Assembly (NCBI GenBank): GCA_034927285.1
Contig: JAYFQF010000016.1
Location: 1-64,000, forward strand
DNA length: 64,000 nucleotides
Origin: JAYFQF01 sp034927285
GTDB taxonomy: Bacteria; Bacillota; Peptococcia; DRI-13; UBA5745
Direction: 5' to 3'
Below the pieces are notes generated by a model that ran no database searches, was not told the origin of the DNA, and worked only from the letters and a program-made list of their open reading frames with translations. The translations under genes were made by a program, and so were the position numbers. Positions 26,004 to 34,605 of this stretch are shown here, in pieces (positions within the stretch are counted from its first letter, which is position 1; the number at the start of each line of letters is the position of its first letter).

Positions 26004-27124
26004 TAGAACATATCCTCGATCAATTTTATTATCCTTTTTTGCTGCTCGTCCGTCATTTTCGTATCAGAAGGCAAACAAACCCCCCGGTTAAATATCCTTT
26101 CGCAAACCGGCGTACTCGCGATCTGAACAAAAGGATAATTTTTATAAAACGGTTGAATATTCATTGGTTTCCAGATCGGCCTGGCTTCAATATTTTCCTC
26201 TTCCAGTCGATTCACAATATCCATAGGAGAGATTGAAGAATCATCCGAAATAAGTATTGTGCTGAGCCAGTTATTGGCCCGTACCCCTTCTTCCTCTTTT
26301 TTAATGCTGATCTCCTTTATCTCTTCAAATCCTTCTTTGTATCGCGTTAGAATCTCTCTTTTCTTTTGCACCCTATCTTCCAGCGCAGACAGTTGTCCTC
26401 TTCCGATTCCAGCGCAAATATTCGACAGCCTGTAGTTATATCCCAATTCTTTATGCTCATACCAAGGCTTCTTTTCCCTTGCTTGGGTCGCCCAAAAAAG
26501 AGCCTTCTCTTTTTCTTCTTTGCGATGGACCAGCAAGGCGCCTCCACCCGAAGTAGTAATAATTTTATTGCCATTAAAAGAAAGCACTGCGTAATCAGCT
26601 ATCGTTCCCACGTGTTGGCCATTCATTGTTGAGCCCAATGCCTCTGCGGCATCCTCAATAAACGCAATGCCATACTCTTTACATATCTCGGCAATCCTAT
26701 GGCTTTGGCAGGGAGTGCCATATAAATCAACAGCAATTAGCGCTTGGGGAATTCCATATTCCTGTATCGCTTTAATCAACGCGTCCGGATCCATATTCCA
26801 GGTAGTTTGCTCACTATCAATAAAAACAGGGGTTGCATTTTCGTATATTATCGGATTACAACTGGCGGAAAAAGTAAGAGACTGGCAAAATACTTTATCC
26901 CCACTTTTTATACCGCAAAGTTTTAACGCTAAATGTAGCGCAGCCGTGCCTGACGAAAGCGCCAAAGCATGCTCATAGTTGATATACTTTTCCAGTGCTT
27001 CTTCAAAACCGGTCACATTTGCCCCTAAGGGAGCAATCCAGTTAGTATCAAAAGCCTGCTGAATATACTGCATTTCCTTACCGCAAATATGAGGTGAGGC
27101 TAAATAAATTCTTGGGTTACTCAA
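26003..27124 (-). CDS. UDP-4-keto-6-deoxy-sugar aminotransferase (PglE-like)
   Basis: A 373-residue DegT/DnrJ/EryC1-family PLP enzyme. The substrate-binding start ASPHICGKEMQYIQQAFDTN, the segment IEDAAEALGS, and the PLP lysine Lys187 in SFNGNKIITTSGGG are PglE-like. It would convert UDP-4-keto-6-deoxy-GlcNAc, made by the dehydratase at 27136, into the 4-amino sugar. TTG start with GGGGGAA upstream. No PglD-type acetyltransferase follows, which leaves the LpxD-like enzyme at 23124 as a candidate for the next step. Confidence 0.88.
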   Translation of the reverse strand: MSNPRIYLASPHICGKEMQYIQQAFDTNWIAPLGANVTGFEEALEKYINYEHALALSSGTAALHLALKLCGIKSGDKVFCQSLTFSASCNPIIYENATPVFIDSEQTTWNMDPDALIKAIQEYGIPQALIAVDLYGTPCQSHRIAEICKEYGIAFIEDAAEALGSTMNGQHVGTIADYAVLSFNGNKIITTSGGGALLVHRKEEKEKALFWATQAREKKPWYEHKELGYNYRLSNICAGIGRGQLSALEDRVQKKREILTRYKEGFEEIKEISIKKEEEGVRANNWLSTILISDDSSISPMDIVNRLEEENIEARPIWKPMNIQPFYKNYPFVQIASTPVCERIFNRGVCLPSDTKMTDEQQKRIIKLIEDMF

Positions 27125-27135
27125 AGGAATTCCCC

Positions 27136-28941
27136 CTATAAGTCAATCGCTTCCATTAACTCAGTTTTTAATCTTTTCTGTTCCGTGCCTGTATATGATA
27201 ACTCTTTTATATAACTTAGCTTACTGTAAAATTCTTCTGTATTTATACTTTGATGTTCCATAACAAAAATCTTCTCTTGTTCTGTTTTCCTCACTTTTTC
27301 CTTTTCAAAGAAAATCTCTTCATACATCTTCTCCCCAGGCCTTAAACCAGTAATTTCAATCTTTATCTCTTTTTCCGGCACATAGCCTGAAAGCCTTATC
27401 ATTTCACAGGCCAAATCATATATCCTGATTGGCTTGCCCATATCCAAGACGAAAATTTCTCCCCCTTCAGCCATGGTAGCGGCAATCATTACTAAAGAAA
27501 CAGCCTCAGGGATTGTGATGAAGTAACGCTCAATATCCCGATGAGTTACGGTAACCGGTCCGCCAACTTTTATCTGCTTTTCAAATATTGGAATTACGCT
27601 TCCATTTGATCCTAAAACATTGCCAAAGCGTACACTGGTAAACATGCAGCCTTGTCCATTCAAACATTGGGCCAAAAGTTCGGCTACACGCTTAGTAGCC
27701 CCCATCACACTTGTGGGGTTGACAGCCTTATCTGTGGATATTAATACGCATTTTTCCGCACAATATTTTATACAAGAATGAAACACATTTTCTGAGCCAA
27801 TAACATTATTCTTTATCGCCTCAAAGGGATTTACTTCCATCATCGGTACATGTTTATGCGCAGCGGCATGAAAGACTAAATCAGGTTTATAAATTCCAAA
27901 TACACAATCCAGTCTTTTTACATCCCTTATCGACCCTAAACATAATTCATATTTATCTCGAGGATACCTTTTTTTAAGCTCTTCATTAATCTCAAACAGC
28001 CCGTTTTCATTGATGTCAAAGATTATCAGTTTTTTACAGCCATGCTCTAAGGCCTGCCGGCAAATTTCGCTCCCAATTGAACCAGCCCCCCCTGTAACTA
28101 AAACAACCTTTTCATTAAGGCATTGAAAAATTAAATCCTTATCCAGCTTTATGCTTTCTCTGAATAATAGATCTTCCAGCGATATCGGTTTCAATACTTT
28201 TCTGTTACCTGCAATAAACTCCTGGATCGCTATGCTATTTCTAAATACTTTTAATTCTACTTTTGCTTTTATGCATTCTTGATGGAGTTTGGTTAATTTA
28301 TCACTTTCAATAGAAGGGATAGCTAAAATCGCCACTTGAATTTTATACTTTTTTAGCAGGCTACCTATCTCATCGAGAGTTCCTACTATAGGTATCCCGG
28401 CCACCCGCATCCCTACCTTTTTGCCATCATCATCCACAGCAATTGAAGGAATGAGATCATCATCAATGCTTTCCTGAAGGCGCTTTATTACCATTGCGCC
28501 GGTAGCGCCTGCACCAATAATAATTGTTCTTTGCATATTGCCTGACTTCTTAATTAATAGCCAGTGGGCAAATCTTGGGCACAGCCTTATTCCTATGGTA
28601 AACGCAAAAACCAAACCAAAATATATTATGGTAATTGACCCTGAAATATTCCATAACATTAAATATTTAAACGAAAAAAATGTCCCCATGGAACATAAAC
28701 ATGTTAGCAATTGCCTGAAAGCATCGGCAAAACCAAAATATTGCAGAACCGGACGGTATGATCCGATTATTACTCCAAATAAAGATACAGATGCTGCAGC
28801 CATTGGCATGTTAAACTTTAAGGTTTCCAGATAAAGTTGAGGGATATTTCCATCAAACCGAAGCCACATAGCAATATAATATGCTATAATACTTAATATT
28901 GCGTCGGCAAATAAAAAAAGCCATTCTTTTCTAATTTTCAT
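27136..28941 (-). CDS. UDP-GlcNAc 4,6-dehydratase (PglF/WbpM/CapD family)
   Basis: A 601-residue membrane-anchored nucleotide-sugar dehydratase. Four hydrophobic segments span residues 8-125, a first Rossmann domain has GAGATGAM at 143-150, and the SDR-type catalytic domain has VTGGAGSIG at 282-290. The active-site segments STDKA (402-406) and MGATK (413-417) replace the usual YxxxK with MxxxK, as in PglF and WbpM. It commits UDP-GlcNAc to 6-deoxy-4-keto sugars. It is the first gene of the sugar-activation block and has a GAAGG site before its ATG. Confidence 0.92.
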   Translation of the reverse strand: MKIRKEWLFLFADAILSIIAYYIAMWLRFDGNIPQLYLETLKFNMPMAAASVSLFGVIIGSYRPVLQYFGFADAFRQLLTCLCSMGTFFSFKYLMLWNISGSITIIYFGLVFAFTIGIRLCPRFAHWLLIKKSGNMQRTIIIGAGATGAMVIKRLQESIDDDLIPSIAVDDDGKKVGMRVAGIPIVGTLDEIGSLLKKYKIQVAILAIPSIESDKLTKLHQECIKAKVELKVFRNSIAIQEFIAGNRKVLKPISLEDLLFRESIKLDKDLIFQCLNEKVVLVTGGAGSIGSEICRQALEHGCKKLIIFDINENGLFEINEELKKRYPRDKYELCLGSIRDVKRLDCVFGIYKPDLVFHAAAHKHVPMMEVNPFEAIKNNVIGSENVFHSCIKYCAEKCVLISTDKAVNPTSVMGATKRVAELLAQCLNGQGCMFTSVRFGNVLGSNGSVIPIFEKQIKVGGPVTVTHRDIERYFITIPEAVSLVMIAATMAEGGEIFVLDMGKPIRIYDLACEMIRLSGYVPEKEIKIEITGLRPGEKMYEEIFFEKEKVRKTEQEKIFVMEHQSINTEEFYSKLSYIKELSYTGTEQKRLKTELMEAIDL

Positions 28942-29000
28942 AAAAAACCTTCGTATATGTATTTTTAAATATTATACCATCTTGATTCTTCGATGTAAAA

Positions 29001-30362
29001 TTAGTCACTGGCTAATTTTATTTGTCTTTTATATAGAAAGGCATATGATACTGCAAACATTAAAATCGAACAAGACCATAGACATCCACTAAACAATGTC
29101 GGAATTGCATTGCCTAAAATGAAAACAAACATATACCCCATTTTCTCATCCTGACGGCAATATATTAAAAGTTTTATTATTAAAGAAAATATTATTACTA
29201 GACCACTTCCTCCTACTAAAAAACCCAAGTCGCTAAATAGCTCAAAGATAATATTATGGGGATACATTCCATATTTTTTCAAAAAACCCATTGGACCTAA
29301 ACCCCATAAATTTGATCTTGCTTCAAGAAATGCTAATTTATATAGAGTCTTTCGATCCTTAATTCCAGAAACATCTTTAGGTTTTTCTATTACAACTTCT
29401 TCTTCATCTGAATTATCTTTTATCTTTTTTTCTGCACTTTTATCTATAATTTCTTTTTTTAAATTTTCATATACTTCTTTTTGCTCATTTGATGTGCTTA
29501 TTTCCCCGGTGGATAAATTTTTCAAATAAGCATGCATACGTTCCGCCCCAGGTAATTTGGTCCCTGTCATGCTTATGAAAAAAATTATTACTATAATACA
29601 GCATGATATCAATGAGTTTTTGATATGTTTTTTTGCCCATAGGGTATACATTAAAAGGAGGATTATAAATCCCAAAGTACTGAATATTGCTCCCCTAGTT
29701 CCTGAACCAATTATAATTACCCAGTATAATGAGATTACGAGCAATCTATATATATTCACCTTTTTCTTTAATTTCAGCTCTAATAAAGGCGTTTCTCGAA
29801 CATAATTAATTAATTCCGCAAATAAAAAAGGTAAAAATGAATACGCGATATTCATATAATTCATTACGCCTAGATTCCTTGATCCTGTAATAATATAATA
29901 GAAAAAAGTGAAAATCCCCGGAAACAACATTATCAAGTTAATTTTCTCAAACTTTTCCAAGACATCTTCTTTATAATATACCGCAGTTAATATACCTGAA
30001 GCATAAGCGCTTAATCCATAAATTCCAAATAATTTTAGCTGCTCGTAAACCAAGCCTTTTAAGCCATATCTTGAAATTGCAATTATAAAGCACGCAATAA
30101 AAAAAAACGGCAGAACTGAACTTAAAAGGATTTCCTTTCTCTTATTTTTATTTTCTATAAAACACTCGATTCCTTTTACACCTACGATGAAAAAATATAA
30201 TAAAGAAATAACAACAAAAATAATTGATCTTATGTGATTTTTCTCTGAACCCAGTAATCCAAAATAAAAAAGGATCCAATTCGCTAGTATATTAATAACA
30301 AAAGAGCCTGCAATTATATATCCCCAATTTATCTTATCTAATAATAACTTTATTTTTTCCAT
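29001..30362 (-). CDS. Wzy-like O-antigen/EPS polymerase
   Basis: A 453-residue membrane protein with about 10-12 hydrophobic segments and a Lys/Glu-rich extracytoplasmic loop (about 275-340). Next comes the ligase/polymerase signature GLGPMGFLKKYGMYPHNIIFELFSDLG, with the usual PHN motif. It probably polymerises flipped repeat units outside the membrane. It is one of two such proteins in the window; the 869-residue protein at 2057 may be the ligase and this one the polymerase. A+T-rich codon use, as is usual for this family. Confidence 0.8.
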   Translation of the reverse strand: MEKIKLLLDKINWGYIIAGSFVINILANWILFYFGLLGSEKNHIRSIIFVVISLLYFFIVGVKGIECFIENKNKRKEILLSSVLPFFFIACFIIAISRYGLKGLVYEQLKLFGIYGLSAYASGILTAVYYKEDVLEKFEKINLIMLFPGIFTFFYYIITGSRNLGVMNYMNIAYSFLPFLFAELINYVRETPLLELKLKKKVNIYRLLVISLYWVIIIGSGTRGAIFSTLGFIILLLMYTLWAKKHIKNSLISCCIIVIIFFISMTGTKLPGAERMHAYLKNLSTGEISTSNEQKEVYENLKKEIIDKSAEKKIKDNSDEEEVVIEKPKDVSGIKDRKTLYKLAFLEARSNLWGLGPMGFLKKYGMYPHNIIFELFSDLGFLVGGSGLVIIFSLIIKLLIYCRQDEKMGYMFVFILGNAIPTLFSGCLWSCSILMFAVSYAFLYKRQIKLASD

Positions 30363-30419
30363 TTTAATTCCTTTCGTTTATGTGCTATCATAATTGTTAC
30401 CCTTCTTACTTCGCTTACG

Positions 30420-30860
30420 AAAGTCCTGCTCCCGGAATAGTTCCTAATTTAAAAACTTCATCCGCATTAAATTCCCCACCAAGAATCACATAAATACAAG
30501 ATATATTTATCAAAATATCAATATCAGTTAATCTCCGATTAAAGCTTCGTCAAATTCTCCTCCCTTTTCTCACCCTTTTTAGCTTAGCGATACAGAATAA
30601 AACCAACATATCTAATACAATCCACTAAATCATTTTGGCAACAGGATAAACCGCCAAAGCTTCCATCCCGGGAAGCTTCTTTTTTATCCACGGAATAACA
30701 AAGGTGGTCGCTAAAAAAGCGATTACAAAGAACACCTTGTTTTCTGTATCGTACATCACTGCGTAGCATCTGCCAATTATGGGTGAGAGCAAACATCGCT
30801 AACATGTACTGAATCGTATTGCTCCTATCCCCTTAAATACTGCGAAGGTTACAATATTTT
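30420..30860 (-). pseudogene. Decayed tandem copy of the MBOAT and DHHW genes
   Basis: Positions 30581-30860 match the end of the MBOAT gene (about 33115-33400) and 30420-30570 match pieces of the DHHW-protein gene (about 31935-32010 and 32250-32280). They lie in the same order and strand but carry frameshifts, deletions and stops. For example, the segment reading MLAMFALTHNW corresponds to LAMFGLTHN of the MBOAT protein. No complete frame survives; a 73-codon frame at 30584-30805 is a by-product. It fills the 510-base gap between 30363 and 30872. Confidence 0.8.
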
Positions 30861-30872
30861 TCTACCGACTCT

Positions 30873-33062
30873 CTATCGGTATATGTACTCCGCTAGCCCC
30901 TTTAAGAAGAATGTTTGCTGCCTCAAAGGAGCTCCTTGGCTCTCTATATCTTCTGATGATATTTGTTTCAATGAAATATCATATTTGTACACCATCCAAG
31001 TTAAAATCATTAACTGTTTTGCTCTGTGATCAGATAGATAAGATATGGCCTCACAGTCAAACATTCTATATAATGAGCTTGCGGGCTCGTGATTTTCACC
31101 AATCATCACCAGGGGCCTTATAAGACTTTCTCTCGCCCAGGAAATCTTCCCATCTCCAAAGCTATCCATATAGCCTAACAAGCCATTCACGATAAAAGCA
31201 TGATGTACAATATCATTATACGATGAAGCTTGACCATTATAAATATACTGCCAAATCGGGAATCCTTCGCTTGATATCTCGACATTTTTAATTATTGTAA
31301 GAATCGCTTGGTCGATCCTTGCCCTGACCATGTTTAAAATATCCTCATCAAAATAAGCAGCTAATCTTACAATTACTTTAGAAAAAGTGCCGGCCAATTG
31401 GGCAGATGTATTGGTAACATTAATCTTATCGCACTCAGAAGTACTATACCAATAATATGCCCCCCATTTATCTTCTGTCCAGTATTTTGTATTCCAAATT
31501 ATTGTAATATCGCATAGGATGTCTATAATTTCTTTTTCCATTTCAGGTGACACGATATCTTTTCCTACTACTTGCAGCAAAGCTGAACATACATCTGAAA
31601 TTTGTGTTGCATATACATGGTCTTCTGGATTTATGCTGCCATCGCTAAATGCATCCCAGGATTCCTTCATACCCCAGCCGGGCTCTCCATCAGAATTATC
31701 ATCCTTATGGTCTATCAAATAACTCACACATGCTCTGATAATTTTTAAGCTTTCCTCATTTGGCTGCTTTTTGTATCGGATCAGTTCACTTTCCAGTACC
31801 TTAGCTGCTTCCTGGTGTGTTGAACATAACGATTCCAAAGATTGATAAATGCTGCCTTCGTCAGCAGTATTTATCAATTGGTTCAGAAGCTCAACATAAG
31901 CACCCTCCCACTCGGATCGCGAAACCCCTACCGCTTCTGGAATAACTCCTAATTCAAAAACCTTGTCCGCATTAAATTCCCCGCCGAAAATCAGCATCAA
32001 GACAATATCCGGTTTATATTCATCAATATATTGATAAATATCTTTTTGAAAGCGCCCTTCCTGGGGATCCACAGATACAATGCTTTGGAAATATAGGCTT
32101 AAGAATGCTGAATATGGCCTGCCAAAGGAGTCGGCTATAATAAGGACCCGCTGATCACAGGGGGCCAGTTCATTCTTGATGACCATTTCGCAATACGCAT
32201 TATTTAAATAACTGCAATAATAATCAGAATCAGCGGGATTGCTGATTAAAGCTTCTTTAAACTCTCCTTCTTTCTCCAATACGATTTCTTCACCAACGAT
32301 ATGTTTAAACTTATACTTTGTTTCATATTCAGGAAATAAATATACAAAATCATCTCTTCCCGAATAGCCTTCACCAGTTCTTCTTCCCAGCGAGCCTACA
32401 AAGCTTTGAGGATAATTAATCGATTTTATTTTTTCTTTCAAATTGCTTTTTTCTTTTATGTTTCCCTTCTCAAGAAAAAAATCTATCGTTTTATCTGCCG
32501 CCATAAACGCTGTCTCTATCTTCCAATGATGATCGGTCTTATAAAAGTCTTCCGGGGTAATGTACTCTCTTAAATCCAATATTTCCGTTCCCATATGATT
32601 TAAATATTCCAAGAAGCTATCTGTATTCTCCCTTGAGAAATCTTCAACATAAGCAGGCAATAATTCCTTATTTGTATCAGCCTTAAATGGCGCCTGAACA
32701 TATAAAAATTCTGCCCCTTTCATCATTGAATATTTTCCGAGGCAGTTTATTTTCCCGGCTTTTCCTTCTAGGCCCTCAGCCTTTGTATCCAATGTATGAA
32801 GATACCCCTTACTATCCCTCACAACCGTCCGGCCTGACCCGTCTGTGATATTCTTACCTAAAACCCGGTTCAGAAATCCATCCGCATTAATAAAAAATGT
32901 TTCAAATGGCAACTTATTTATTATTCTTTTTTCTACTGACACTTTAATATCTTCTAGATGGGCAAAATTCAAATTTAGCCCGCCTAATAAAAGAATAGAA
33001 AGATAGAGTACAGAAAAAATAATAATTATTCTATTTTCCTTAGATAGATTCCTTAGCCTCAT
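30873..33062 (-). CDS. DHHW/SGNH O-acyltransferase-like protein fused to an alpha-helical toroid domain
   Basis: A 729-residue protein with an N-terminal signal anchor (11-31). Residues 40-360 resemble AlgJ/AlgX/DltD-related DHHW proteins: DHHW at 177-180 and an ADSFGRP block with Asp311/Ser312. These proteins accept acyl groups from an MBOAT partner and esterify extracellular glycans. About residues 390-729 form a helix-rich domain with GWGMKESWDAF, NTSAQLAGTFS and HHAFIVNGLLGYMDS, reminiscent of alpha/alpha-toroid glycoside hydrolases, lyases or epimerases; I cannot assign its reaction. GGAGG precedes the ATG. It starts ten bases after the MBOAT gene. Confidence 0.75.
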   Translation of the reverse strand: MRLRNLSKENRIIIIFSVLYLSILLLGGLNLNFAHLEDIKVSVEKRIINKLPFETFFINADGFLNRVLGKNITDGSGRTVVRDSKGYLHTLDTKAEGLEGKAGKINCLGKYSMMKGAEFLYVQAPFKADTNKELLPAYVEDFSRENTDSFLEYLNHMGTEILDLREYITPEDFYKTDHHWKIETAFMAADKTIDFFLEKGNIKEKSNLKEKIKSINYPQSFVGSLGRRTGEGYSGRDDFVYLFPEYETKYKFKHIVGEEIVLEKEGEFKEALISNPADSDYYCSYLNNAYCEMVIKNELAPCDQRVLIIADSFGRPYSAFLSLYFQSIVSVDPQEGRFQKDIYQYIDEYKPDIVLMLIFGGEFNADKVFELGVIPEAVGVSRSEWEGAYVELLNQLINTADEGSIYQSLESLCSTHQEAAKVLESELIRYKKQPNEESLKIIRACVSYLIDHKDDNSDGEPGWGMKESWDAFSDGSINPEDHVYATQISDVCSALLQVVGKDIVSPEMEKEIIDILCDITIIWNTKYWTEDKWGAYYWYSTSECDKINVTNTSAQLAGTFSKVIVRLAAYFDEDILNMVRARIDQAILTIIKNVEISSEGFPIWQYIYNGQASSYNDIVHHAFIVNGLLGYMDSFGDGKISWARESLIRPLVMIGENHEPASSLYRMFDCEAISYLSDHRAKQLMILTWMVYKYDISLKQISSEDIESQGAPLRQQTFFLKGLAEYIYR

Positions 33063-33072
33063 TTAATCCTCC

Positions 33073-34503
33073 CTAAAAGCCAAAATAAATAAATGGGCTG
33101 TACGTCATTCTTTTGATTTTAGCAACACAAAATACAACCAACATGCCCAATATAATCCACTGAATCATTTTAGCAGCAGAATAGATCGTCAAAGCTTCTC
33201 TCCGGGGGAGCTTCTTTTTTATCCAGGGAATAACAGGGGTAACTCCTAAACAGGCGATTACAAATAGCACCTTGTTTTCTATAGCATACATTACTGCCGT
33301 AGCATCGACCAATACATTGTGGGTAAGGCCAAACATCGCTAATCCATACTGAATCGTATTCTTTACGCCTATCCCTCTGAATACCGCGAAGGTTCCGATA
33401 ATCGCAATTATAACATATAACCGATATATGATCTGAGCAACCGGTTTTTTGAATTTCTCCGGTTTAATCATATATTTTTCTATTAACAGCAGGAAAAAAT
33501 GCAATAGTCCCCAACCGATAAAATTCCAACTGGCCCCATGCCATATGCCGGTTAAAAGCCAGACAATGAAAAGATTTCTTACCTGTTTATCGGCCCGGCA
33601 CCGGGAACCGCCCAGGGGGATGTAAATATACTCTTTGAACCAGTTGCTTAACGAAATGTGCCACCGCCGCCAAAAGTCAGTCATTGATTTCGCGATGTAT
33701 GGATAATTGAAATTCTCGGGGAAAGAAAATCCAAAAATCCGCCCTATGCCGATTGCCATATCCGAGTAACCGGAAAAATCATAATAAATCTGCAAAGTAA
33801 AGGCAATTGCGCCAATCCAGGCAAATGAAACGGATAATTTCCCCAAATTTGTAATTTTAAATGCCTCGTTGGCAATTAAGGAAAGCTGATCGGCTATTAA
33901 CATTTTTTTCGCCAAGCCAACAATAAATCTTTTTAACCCGCCACTAAGATCCTCTTTTCCCTCTCCTTTAATCGCCCTCTGCTCTTCTTCGCAACGCACC
34001 AAAGGCCCTGACAAAAGCCTTGGGAAAAAGGCAATCAATATGCCTGCGTCCACAAAGCTTTTCTGGGCCTCACCTTTCCCCCGATAAACATCGATCAAAT
34101 AAGATATTGACTGAAACAGATAAAAGGAAAGCCCTAAAGGAAAAGAAAATTTAGGTACACTTAGCGACAAATTGATAATACGGTTCGAGTTTGAAATAAT
34201 AAAGCCGGAATATTTAAATACAACAAGCAAACAGACATTGATCAAAACAGCAAGGACAGTAATTTTTTTTGCTTTCTTCTTATCCCCGACCTTAATCTTC
34301 TCAATTTTCAAAGCGAAACGATAATCAGCCAGAATGACAAAGAGCAGCAGAAAAACATAATACGGTTCTTGCCAAGAATAAAATGCTAAGCTGGCGATAA
34401 AAAGAAAACAATTCCGCAGAGACGTTTTTTTGAAAACAAAATAATATAATCCAATTGTTAAGGGAAGGAAAAGAAAAATAAATGTCGCGCTGTTAAACTG
34501 CAT
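33073..34503 (-). CDS. MBOAT-family membrane O-acyltransferase (AlgI/PatA-like)
   Basis: A 476-residue multi-spanning membrane protein of the MBOAT family. It has the conserved FWRRWHISLSNWFKEYIYIPLGG (278-300) and WLLTGIWHGASWNF with the catalytic-site His322. Such proteins pass an acetyl or other acyl group from a cytosolic donor through the membrane to an SGNH/DHHW partner, here the next gene. The pair would O-acylate the exopolysaccharide. It is the first gene of the long minus-strand glycan block. GGAG lies nine bases before the ATG. Confidence 0.92.
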   Translation of the reverse strand: MQFNSATFIFLFLPLTIGLYYFVFKKTSLRNCFLFIASLAFYSWQEPYYVFLLLFVILADYRFALKIEKIKVGDKKKAKKITVLAVLINVCLLVVFKYSGFIISNSNRIINLSLSVPKFSFPLGLSFYLFQSISYLIDVYRGKGEAQKSFVDAGILIAFFPRLLSGPLVRCEEEQRAIKGEGKEDLSGGLKRFIVGLAKKMLIADQLSLIANEAFKITNLGKLSVSFAWIGAIAFTLQIYYDFSGYSDMAIGIGRIFGFSFPENFNYPYIAKSMTDFWRRWHISLSNWFKEYIYIPLGGSRCRADKQVRNLFIVWLLTGIWHGASWNFIGWGLLHFFLLLIEKYMIKPEKFKKPVAQIIYRLYVIIAIIGTFAVFRGIGVKNTIQYGLAMFGLTHNVLVDATAVMYAIENKVLFVIACLGVTPVIPWIKKKLPRREALTIYSAAKMIQWIILGMLVVFCVAKIKRMTYSPFIYFGF

Positions 34504-34605
34504 GCTGATTCACTCCGCTTGTCATTCTTTATCCGAAAAACCCATTCTCACCTTGCAAGTTTAACATGCCGCTAAAATAATGGCAAACAATACAGGCAAA
34601 TCGTG

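Noticed and set aside
30584..30805. Independent small gene of 73 codons
   Set aside because: Its text aligns with the 3' part of the MBOAT gene with frameshifts; it is a pseudogene fragment.
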